Below are positions 7,801-12,112 of a stretch of DNA of 12,112 nucleotides, piece after piece (the first letter of the stretch is position 1; every line of letters starts with the position of its first letter). The stretch comes from Bacteroidales bacterium UBA1182 (GTDB taxonomy: Bacteria; Bacteroidota; Bacteroidia; Bacteroidales; Bacteroidaceae): the NCBI GenBank assembly GCA_002310015.1, contig DBYQ01000064.1:1-12112 (forward strand), given 5' to 3'. The translations under genes and the position numbers were made by a program. A model generated the notes under the pieces. The model did no database searches. It saw only the letters and a program-made list of their open reading frames with translations, and was not told the DNA's origin.

Positions 7801-9728
7801 AGAATGTTAAGGTTGTGAATTGTAATATAACCGGTTACAGGTGGGTTGGCGGAATAGCCGGTAGTGCCAGTGGAAAGGGCACTATATCCAACTGTAGTGT
7901 TAGCGGAACTATTACCATAACAGGAGGCTTTGTTGGTGGTATAGTTGGAACTACCGGTACGGGTTCCTTAATAACAAACAATATAAATACAGCCACTGTT
8001 ACCGGTGGAGGTGAGGTGGCAGGTATTGTTGGAGATTTGCGTGGAGGATCTGCTACATACAATGTCAATACCGGTACGATATCAGGAGATAATAGTGTGG
8101 GAGGTATCATAGGATGCGCATACCCGTCAACTACTACGGCAAACAACTTCAATATCGGTCAGGTTACAGCCCAAGAGAGTTCAGTTGGCAGTATCGCAGG
8201 TTCTTCTTATGCACTTATGTATGGTGTAAAATTTGAGAAAAACTACTATCCCGCCGGCCTTGGCCTGCCAGGTGGTAGAGGTGAGACGGGATCTCTGGAG
8301 GGTACAGATTTGGCCGGAGCAGAGGTTGTTGTCAAGATTTCTGCTGCAGATGGTGTTACTCTGAACCTGCCTGAAACACCTGCATACGCCTGGGGTTCGG
8401 ATAGCTATTATGCAAGCGGTACAGAGGTTACACTTAATTATGATGTCCCGGATGGAAAGATTTTTGATTGTTATACCGTAAATGAAGGCTTGATCAGTAA
8501 CGCAAGTGAAAAGGATGGCGTTCATGTTCTGACCGATTTCAAAGAAGATGTAGTAATATCAGGATCATACACTGATGGTATAGTCAGCCTGGAGAGTGAT
8601 GCCTCAATTGCTGCCATAGAAGATGTTATATATAACGGCTTGCAGCAGTTGCCTAAACCTGTAGTAACTGTAGGTGAGAAAGTGCTGGTTGAAGGCGGTA
8701 ACTATGAATTAAGCTATTCTGAAGGCTGCATTAATGTAGGAACATACACTGTCACTGTAACAGGTATAGGTAGTTATACCGGTACTCTAACCAAACAGTT
8801 TAAGATTGTGGCTCTGGATGTCGATGCTATCGATGCATTTGAGATAACAGGAATTGACACTGATTATCCCAAGACAGGTGCGGCTATCAATCCGGTACCT
8901 ACAATAACCAATGTGGTTTCAAAGGCTAAGCTTGTGCAGGGTACTGATTATACCCTCTCTTACAGCGATGGTTGCATACTGCCCGGTATATACACGCTCT
9001 CTATAATAGGAAAGGGCAATTATACCGGCCAGAAGGATATTGAGTTTGTAATAGACAATGCATACGGCCTTACCGTAAACGATGGTGATAAACTGACATT
9101 AAGGAATGCTACGCCTCTTAATGTGTCGCAAGCTTATATGTATCAGAAGAACGAGTTCATGTTATATGCAAACGATATCAAAGCTATGAATGGACAGACT
9201 ATATATGGAATGAAATTCTATATGAACGTAAAGGGCAACAGGACATTCGGAGATGGTCGTTTCAAGGTGCTCCTTAAGGAGATTGAAGGCAGTTCGTCCG
9301 GGTTTGTATGTGGTGACGATGCAACTGTTGTCTATGATGGTGAGCTTGACGTGACTACAAATGAATTCCTGACCATACATTTCACTACGCCATATGTTTA
9401 TAATGGTGGAAACCTTGTTGTAGGTATTTATGAGTATGAAAAGGGTCAAAGCGTTAGTGTATCCTTCTACTGTGTAACATCAAATGCTGGATACAAGACA
9501 AGAAGCGATTCATATACCCTTGATGCTTCAGGTTATTCCAATGACTATTTCCAGCCTAAGACCACATTCCTGTATGAAGCAGAGTCAACAACAGTTGCTG
9601 ATGTGGTTACAGTTGAGGAAAAATCAGATGATGCATGGTATGATCTGAGTGGTAAGCAGCTGGAGAGTGAGCCTACAGAGAAGGGTCTCTACTTCCACGG
9701 CAACCACCTCTACATGATTACCGAGTAA
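4809..9728 (+). CDS. Giant secreted repeat protein with Ig-like (MBG-type) and GLUG domains, duplicated unit
   Basis: The protein has 1639 residues. The N-terminus is a signal peptide (LLKIALVIFLVQNSVNLFA, about 11-29). The rest is two copies of one unit, about residues 36-808 and 817-1589, in register at 781 residues at both ends (AIPEQRWSN at 41 versus AIPDQRWSN at 822; TTFLY at 804 and 1585). Each unit holds an Ig-like MBG-type module (NTDYTAVYTDN...TVTITGKGNYTGT), a conserved linker with LISTEEDLKALAG, GLUG-type repeats (GGIAG...ISNC.VSG; about 235-350 and 1014-1130), a bacterial-repeat domain (Y-rich, GVHVLSDF), two more MBG-like modules (YELSYSDDC, YTVSYSEGC) and a beta-sandwich (VYDGELDVTTNEYLTIHFTT). 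The C-terminal tail, WYDLSGK...EKGLYF at 1610-1629, resembles that of the C10 protease. No enzymatic motif is visible. A surface adhesin or matrix-binding role is inferred from domain types only. Confidence 0.88.
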   Translation: MRQTLRTRMHLLKIALVIFLVQNSVNLFAQAADISEAQIAAIPEQRWSNDSIKPALTVTMDQVQLVENTDYTAVYTDNVNKGTATVTITGKGNYTGTKAATFTIADFPLLDPESANSAENPYLISTEEDLKALAGLVNSGKRSTGFYKQTENIILTKEHIAIGLYNMYGTIAFGGDYDGDGYSISNLTIDKTEALEQKEWNQGLFGRLRNASVKNVNVVNCSFNISEETTQSYLGGIAGFANNSSISNCTVSGNLSAKTRVGGVVGVASSGSIVSGCSFSGTVSADNYAGGIAGTSEYNSALSNNINSGSVTGTSLIGGIIGNNNSSSLVQNVNAGQVSGATEAMGGIAGQTDISNKKFTDNFYLSGLGLSGAIGALETTDATDIIGSAEIVAKITAAEGVTLNLPDTPAYVWNSENYYRNGLEITLDYALPSEKIFDSYSVSSGHLSRAGVRDGVHVLSDFSDDVAISGAYADEIVNIEGNATISGIPYLSFNGLKQHPKPVVKIGQTVLEESKNYELSYSDDCINAGVHTVTVTGSGRYTGTLAKEFRIYGFNISTDGAIEITGFDDDYPKTGNVVNPVPGKVTCQATGNAVLVLDTDYTVSYSEGCTLPGTYTLTITGKGNYSGQRKIDFEICDAYGFTVNAGGYNSWRVPFVGGEAASYQKNEYVVSKAKMGNINGKTIYGLKYYMKEKSAKSLGDARFRIFLKEISDDNISDFSGTEGATIVYDGELDVTTNEYLTIHFTTPYKYNGDNLLIGLYEYESGTSSNIYFQCVSTAYTIRKTSSNNFDGITKGSKENYQATTTFLYDATRIDINDAVVSAIPDQRWSNSPATPAFTVTYNDEQLVENTDYVVEYSDNVNLGTATVSITGRGNYWNTKVATFKIVDFPLLDPESANSAENPYLISTEEDLKALAGIVNSGARNDGFYKQTGDITLTQDHVSIGLSTNHSGYTNYVFKGSYDGDNHSVSNITINKTGSSEIDDSFLGLFGGTKDATIQNVKVVNCNITGYRWVGGIAGSASGKGTISNCSVSGTITITGGFVGGIVGTTGTGSLITNNINTATVTGGGEVAGIVGDLRGGSATYNVNTGTISGDNSVGGIIGCAYPSTTTANNFNIGQVTAQESSVGSIAGSSYALMYGVKFEKNYYPAGLGLPGGRGETGSLEGTDLAGAEVVVKISAADGVTLNLPETPAYAWGSDSYYASGTEVTLNYDVPDGKIFDCYTVNEGLISNASEKDGVHVLTDFKEDVVISGSYTDGIVSLESDASIAAIEDVIYNGLQQLPKPVVTVGEKVLVEGGNYELSYSEGCINVGTYTVTVTGIGSYTGTLTKQFKIVALDVDAIDAFEITGIDTDYPKTGAAINPVPTITNVVSKAKLVQGTDYTLSYSDGCILPGIYTLSIIGKGNYTGQKDIEFVIDNAYGLTVNDGDKLTLRNATPLNVSQAYMYQKNEFMLYANDIKAMNGQTIYGMKFYMNVKGNRTFGDGRFKVLLKEIEGSSSGFVCGDDATVVYDGELDVTTNEFLTIHFTTPYVYNGGNLVVGIYEYEKGQSVSVSFYCVTSNAGYKTRSDSYTLDASGYSNDYFQPKTTFLYEAESTTVADVVTVEEKSDDAWYDLSGKQLESEPTEKGLYFHGNHLYMITE
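4914..7232 (+). repeat. Copy 1 of the intragenic 2343-bp-period duplication
   Basis: This encodes the first multidomain unit of the giant protein. DNA similarity to copy 2 is uneven: the linker is strongly conserved, including an identical 38-bp run at 5175-5212 and 7518-7555, while the GLUG section has drifted and carries compensating indels (GLUG starts are offset by 779 rather than 781 codons). Confidence 0.8.
7257..9575 (+). repeat. Copy 2 of the intragenic 2343-bp-period duplication
   Basis: This encodes the second unit of the giant protein, in the same frame as copy 1. Landmarks at the start, linker and end (7272, 7467 and 9561) are each exactly 2343 bp from their counterparts (4929, 5124 and 7218), showing an in-frame duplication of a whole domain series. 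Confidence 0.8.
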
Positions 9729-9737
9729 TCCCAACAG

Positions 9738-9766
9738 GTGACCCAAAAGGGACAGTCCCCTTTGTG
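9738..9766 (+). repeat. REP-like element, left arm of an inverted pair (element C-left)
   Basis: This 29-bp arm runs from GTGACCC to CCTTTGTG and contains the palindrome GGGACAGTCCC (9749-9759). Its reverse complement matches 9813-9841 at 28 of 29 positions. It starts 9 bp after the stop codon of the giant gene. Confidence 0.8.
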
Positions 9767-9768
9767 AC

Positions 9769-9803
9769 AAAAAGAGCGTTCGGAATAACCGCACGCTCTT
9801 TTT
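9769..9803. terminator. Bidirectional terminator between convergent genes
   Basis: AAAAAGAGCGT (9769-9779) pairs perfectly with ACGCTCTTTTT (9793-9803). Inside the loop, CGG (9781-9783) can pair with CCG (9789-9791) around AATAA. The A-run and T-run flanks make it work for either strand, serving the giant gene (+) and the lipoprotein gene (-). It sits exactly between the two arms of the inverted REP-like pair. Confidence 0.85.
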
Positions 9804-9812
9804 AGTTTTTGG

Positions 9813-9841
9813 CACAAAGGGGACTGTCCCTATTGGGTCAC
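9813..9841 (-). repeat. REP-like element, right arm of an inverted pair (element C-right)
   Basis: CACAAAGGGGACTGTCCC...GGGTCAC is the inverted copy of 9738-9766 with one mismatch (A9832). It is followed by a degenerate 11-bp tandem copy of its outer end: 9831-9841 and 9842-9852 agree at 9 of 11 bases. The second of these contains the stop codon of the lipoprotein gene. Confidence 0.8.
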
Positions 9842-9848
9842 TATCGTG

Positions 9849-11060
9849 TCACTCGGATGGCGGGGTCTGTACCGGACGGACACTGAAGCCTGCGTAGCGC
9901 ACGGCTGGGGCACCGTTTATATTAAGGTAAATTTCGTCATACTGGTTGAAGTATAAATAATCGGCCTTATTATTTGCTTCAGGGGTTGAACTCCAATAAT
10001 AACTCCAGCCGTAATTGTTTAAATGAGGAATCCATCCGCGGTGGTCGCAATTGGCTGTGTAGGGTAGAAGTATGGATTTTGTCGGATCACTTTTGCTGGT
10101 TGCTCTATAACCTCCGTTTTCTGGTATGAATGTGCACCCATTGATAAGTTCTTGTATTTGTGCCTTAGTGGGTAGTTGCCATTCGCCTCCCCAGAGCAAT
10201 GTGGCCATATCAAACCTGGTGTGGGCAATGTCGGCGTTAGCTTTGTAAGCCCCGAGTGTTTTGTATTTGTCTTCGGTAAACACACTATCTTCAGGCTGAA
10301 ATACGTCGCCCCAGTAGAACCATTGGCCTAATTCGGATTCACTGGATGCACCTATGTTGCGGTCGGCCCACAGTGTACCGCTTGGCAAACCAAGGTCAAC
10401 AGCCTGTGCGGCACGCCCTTCATCGGTAAGGCTGCGCGTGATGCGGGCATAATTGCCGAGAACGTGTACCAAGACATTTGCGGAGAAATTGCCGTCGTCG
10501 GTGGCAACCGTGATATTCGCAGTACCTATATTGCCTGCAGTGATCTTGCCCGTAGAGTTGACAGAAGCTACGTCCTCATTGTCACTCGTATAGGTTACGG
10601 TCTTGTCTATAGCATCAGTTAGCTGCCCATCAACCTTTAACTGGAATGTGCTATCCTGATAAATATTGATTTCAGATAAAACAACGCGTACCAAGAGGCT
10701 GGTGGAGATTTTCTTGTCTTTGGTGGCAACCGTAATATTCGCAGTGCCTATAGCGCCCGCAGTGATTAAACCCGATGGAGTGATAGCTGCTACACTCTCA
10801 TTGTCGCTCGAGTAGGTTAAGCTCTTGTCGGTAGCATTAGCAGGCTGCACATCAACTTCAAACTGGAATGTGCTATCCTGATACATATCGATTTCAGATA
10901 AAACCGTACCCTTAGCGTCTGTTATTGAAACACTTGTAACTTCAACTACGGGATTATCTTTAACTGTGGAATCATCTTTGTCACAGCAGCACGAATTGAA
11001 CAATGATATTGCTGAAAGGGCAATCAGCGCAAATAGTGCGCAATAATGGATTCTTCTCAT
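9849..11060 (-). CDS. Lipoprotein with two BIG2 Ig-like domains and a FISUMP-like C-terminal domain
   Basis: The protein has 403 residues. Residues 1-23 form a lipoprotein signal peptide; Cys24-26 (SLFNSCCCDKDDS) provide the lipidation site, although the lipobox is imperfect. The acidic DKDD right after the cysteines resembles the Bacteroidetes surface-export signal, which suggests a cell-surface location. Two BIG2-type domains follow, about 42-126 and 127-200, each with DSTFQ...YxSDNExVA...GxITAGxIGTANITVAT, repeating at exactly 74 residues. Residues about 216-397 hold VDLGLPSGTLWADRNIGA, WQLPTKAQIQELI, YYWSSTP and FSVRPV, which match the Fibrobacter succinogenes major-paralogous (FISUMP/DUF1566-like) domain. 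Function is unknown; adhesion or glycan binding is plausible. It is convergent with the giant gene and divergent from the ATPase gene. The ATG at 11058-11060 gives the complete signal peptide. Confidence 0.88.
   Translation of the reverse strand: MRRIHYCALFALIALSAISLFNSCCCDKDDSTVKDNPVVEVTSVSITDAKGTVLSEIDMYQDSTFQFEVDVQPANATDKSLTYSSDNESVAAITPSGLITAGAIGTANITVATKDKKISTSLLVRVVLSEINIYQDSTFQLKVDGQLTDAIDKTVTYTSDNEDVASVNSTGKITAGNIGTANITVATDDGNFSANVLVHVLGNYARITRSLTDEGRAAQAVDLGLPSGTLWADRNIGASSESELGQWFYWGDVFQPEDSVFTEDKYKTLGAYKANADIAHTRFDMATLLWGGEWQLPTKAQIQELINGCTFIPENGGYRATSKSDPTKSILLPYTANCDHRGWIPHLNNYGWSYYWSSTPEANNKADYLYFNQYDEIYLNINGAPAVRYAGFSVRPVQTPPSE
10641..10904 (-). repeat. Intragenic 222-bp tandem duplication (BIG2 units)
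   Basis: The block around 10641-10682 recurs at 10863-10904, a shift of exactly 222 bp (74 codons), with only two base differences across the 42-bp block CTGGAATG...TTTCAGATAAAAC. It marks a duplication of one BIG2 domain that has kept high DNA identity at the domain start. Confidence 0.7.
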
Positions 11061-11174
11061 AATATTTTGGTTTTTAGTCAGTTGGCTATAGTCTCTTTTT
11101 ATAATTGCTACAATGATAGTGTTTTTTGGCGATATAATAGTGGAATCTATTTAAATCTTTTCTCAGGTCATAAA

Positions 11175-11194
11175 TTGCAAAGTCCACTTTGCAA
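11175..11194. promoter_or_regulatory. Palindromic operator-like site in front of the ATPase gene
   Basis: TTGCAAAGT-CC-ACTTTGCAA has perfect 9-bp arms around two bases. Its right arm contains the TTTG (11188-11191) that serves as the -33 box of the ATPase promoter, so a bound dimeric protein would block or recruit RNA polymerase. Its symmetry could also influence the divergent lipoprotein gene. Confidence 0.6.
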
Positions 11195-11220
11195 AATGTG
11201 GATTATTTGTATTACCTTTG
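11188..11220 (+). promoter_or_regulatory. Bacteroidetes-type promoter for the AAA ATPase gene
   Basis: TTTG (11188-11191) and TACCTTTG (11213-11220) are separated by 21 bp, matching the sigma-ABfr -33 TTTG / -7 TAnnTTTG arrangement. Transcription would start around 11226-11228, giving a leader of about 30 nt. This is the best promoter in the window. Confidence 0.7.
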
Positions 11221-11221
11221 C

Positions 11222-11247
11222 AGTCCGCGTACATGAGTGCGCGGACT
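11222..11247 (+). promoter_or_regulatory. Leader hairpin of the ATPase mRNA
   Basis: AGTCCGCGTAC (11222-11232) pairs with GTGCGCGGACT (11237-11247): 11 bp with one G-U and an ATGA tetraloop. It begins right after the -7 box and ends 10 nt before the ATG, so it would occupy most of the 5' leader. The true start site decides whether the whole stem is transcribed. Confidence 0.55.
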
Positions 11248-11257
11248 CGCTATTTAT

Positions 11258-12112
11258 ATGGAACAGTTTTTCAGGACACATGATTATCTGGTGGAGCACC
11301 TTGAGGCATCTGTAAGACGTGATCTTATGGATGAGATTGACTGGTCAAGCCGGATGATCGGTATCAAGGGCACACGCGGAGTGGGTAAGACCACATTCCT
11401 GCTTCAGTATGCCAAGGAGAAATTCGGCCGTGACCGTTCCTGCCTCTACATAAATATGAACAATTTCTATTTTCAGGGGCATGGAATTGCTGAGTTTGCG
11501 GGTGAGTTCCATAAGCTGGGCGGTAAGGTGCTGCTCATAGACCAGGTGTTCAAGCACCCGGACTGGAGCAAGGAGCTGCGTAAGTGCTATGACCTCTATC
11601 CGGGGCTCAAGATTATCTTTACGGGTTCATCGGTGATGCGCCTTAAGGAGGAGAACCCTGAGCTGAACGGCATAGTAAGTTCATATAATCTGCGCGGTTT
11701 CTCATTCCGTGAGTTCCTGAACCTCAAGGCCGGAACAAATTTCAAGGCACACCGCATGGATGATATCCTTAAGAACCACACTGCTATAGCACGTGAGATA
11801 CTGAACCAGGTCAATCCGTTGCAATACTTCCAGGATTACGTTCATCATGGGTTCTATCCGTTCTTTCTGCAGCAGCGTAACTTCTCAGAGAACCTGCTCA
11901 AGACCATGAACATGATGATGGAGGTTGATATCCTGCTGATAAAACAGATAGACCTCAAGTATCTGGCCAAGATCAAGAAACTGTTCTATCAGATGGCGGT
12001 GTCAGGGACATCGGCCCCAAATGTAAGCCAGCTGGCAGCGGAGACTGAGACATCACGTGCCACGGTGATGAATTACATCAAATACTTGGCCGATGCACGA
12101 CTCATCAATATG
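11258..12112 (+). CDS. AAA-family ATPase, DUF4143-associated type (5' part, runs off the window)
   Basis: An uninterrupted frame runs from ATG 11258 to the end of the window, giving 285 residues without a stop. The Walker A motif is GTRGVGKTT (38-46). The Walker B strand is KVLLIDQV (90-97), with Gln96 where relatives usually have Glu. Sensor-1-like IIFTGSS is at 119-125, followed by LRGFSFREFLNL (145-156). Residues 256-284 (VSQLAAETETSRATVMNYIKYLADARLI) form the winged-helix region that in this family (AAA_14 then DUF4143) joins the ATPase to the C-terminal DUF4143, which lies outside the window. These are cytoplasmic proteins of unsettled function, sometimes compared with antitoxin or defence ATPases. 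A palindrome overlapping its own promoter and the protein's winged helix make autoregulation plausible, but this is inference. Confidence 0.85.
   Translation, partial: MEQFFRTHDYLVEHLEASVRRDLMDEIDWSSRMIGIKGTRGVGKTTFLLQYAKEKFGRDRSCLYINMNNFYFQGHGIAEFAGEFHKLGGKVLLIDQVFKHPDWSKELRKCYDLYPGLKIIFTGSSVMRLKEENPELNGIVSSYNLRGFSFREFLNLKAGTNFKAHRMDDILKNHTAIAREILNQVNPLQYFQDYVHHGFYPFFLQQRNFSENLLKTMNMMMEVDILLIKQIDLKYLAKIKKLFYQMAVSGTSAPNVSQLAAETETSRATVMNYIKYLADARLINM

Larger units (their letters stand above)
11061..11257. other. Divergent intergenic region
   Basis: This 197-bp gap separates the two divergent start codons. The half near the ATPase gene holds a palindrome, a two-box promoter and a leader hairpin, listed separately. 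In the half near the lipoprotein gene (11061-11170) I find no convincing TAnnTTTG box on the minus strand and no structure, although a promoter must lie there. Confidence 0.5.

Noticed and set aside
5509..8160. Short periodic repeats that could suggest a CRISPR array
   Set aside because: The periodicity is at the protein level (GGIxG...SG motifs) within an open frame; there are no identical direct repeats with unique spacers and no cas genes.
7835..8525. Two minus-strand open frames (105 and 114 codons) opposite the second GLUG region
   Set aside because: The low-complexity proline/threonine/valine-rich translation of the first is what the complement of GLUG repeats gives; both are shadows of the plus-strand coding frame.
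11222..11250. GC-rich stem near 11222-11247 as a tRNA fragment or attachment site
   Set aside because: There is no cloverleaf, T-loop or CCA, and no integrase or duplicated site; it is a simple leader hairpin.
11233..11283. 16-codon upstream ORF starting in the hairpin loop and overlapping the ATPase start
   Set aside because: The ATG lies in the tetraloop and the peptide has no regulatory signature such as repeated identical codons; chance is more likely than a leader peptide.
11046..11315. 89-codon plus-strand open frame across the divergent gap
   Set aside because: It overlaps both true gene starts, the promoter and the hairpin, and its translation has no family resemblance; the ATPase frame starting at 11258 is far better supported.

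Overview
The window looks like chromosomal DNA from a gut-type member of the Bacteroidales (Prevotella/Bacteroides/Muribaculaceae-like). The evidence is the gene content (a C10 protease with BspA-type leucine-rich repeats, a GLUG-repeat surface protein, a BIG2/FISUMP-type lipoprotein and an AAA ATPase of the Bacteroidales type), promoter boxes of the TAnnTTTG kind, and starts without Shine-Dalgarno sequences. No rRNA, tRNA, CRISPR array, transposase or phage gene was seen.

Layout. 1-981 (+) is the 3' end of a PEP/pyruvate-binding-domain protein. 1001-3019 (+) is a secreted C10 (streptopain-type) cysteine protease with an LRR_5 region, starting 19 bp after the first gene. 3170-4597 (+) is a short-form CstA transporter. 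4809-9728 (+) is a 1639-residue secreted repeat protein made of two 781-residue-period copies of one multidomain unit (Ig-like/MBG, GLUG, bacterial repeat, two Ig-like/MBG, beta-sandwich). 9849-11060 (-) is a lipoprotein with two BIG2 domains and a FISUMP-like C-terminal domain, convergent with the giant gene. 11258-12112 (+) is the first 285 codons of an AAA ATPase that runs off the window, divergent from the lipoprotein gene.

Two themes run through the window. First, three proteins (C10 protease, giant repeat protein, lipoprotein) are exported and probably surface exposed or secreted; two of them end in the same short C-terminal tail (YDLxG...KGL...). The flanking PEP/pyruvate-binding protein and CstA are ordinary central-metabolism genes, and no shared pathway can be shown.

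Second, the gaps after the C10, cstA and giant genes carry one family of palindromic repeats (core GGGGAC-G/T-GT) with a REP/BIME-like organisation: a single copy (3015-3044), a head-to-head 66-bp palindrome (4602-4667), and an inverted pair (9738-9841) enclosing a bidirectional terminator. The elements abut or overlap the stop codons of the neighbouring genes. Together with the palindrome/promoter/leader-hairpin arrangement in front of the ATPase gene, these non-coding structures are the least explained part of the window. I see no convincing evidence of a complete new multi-gene system.
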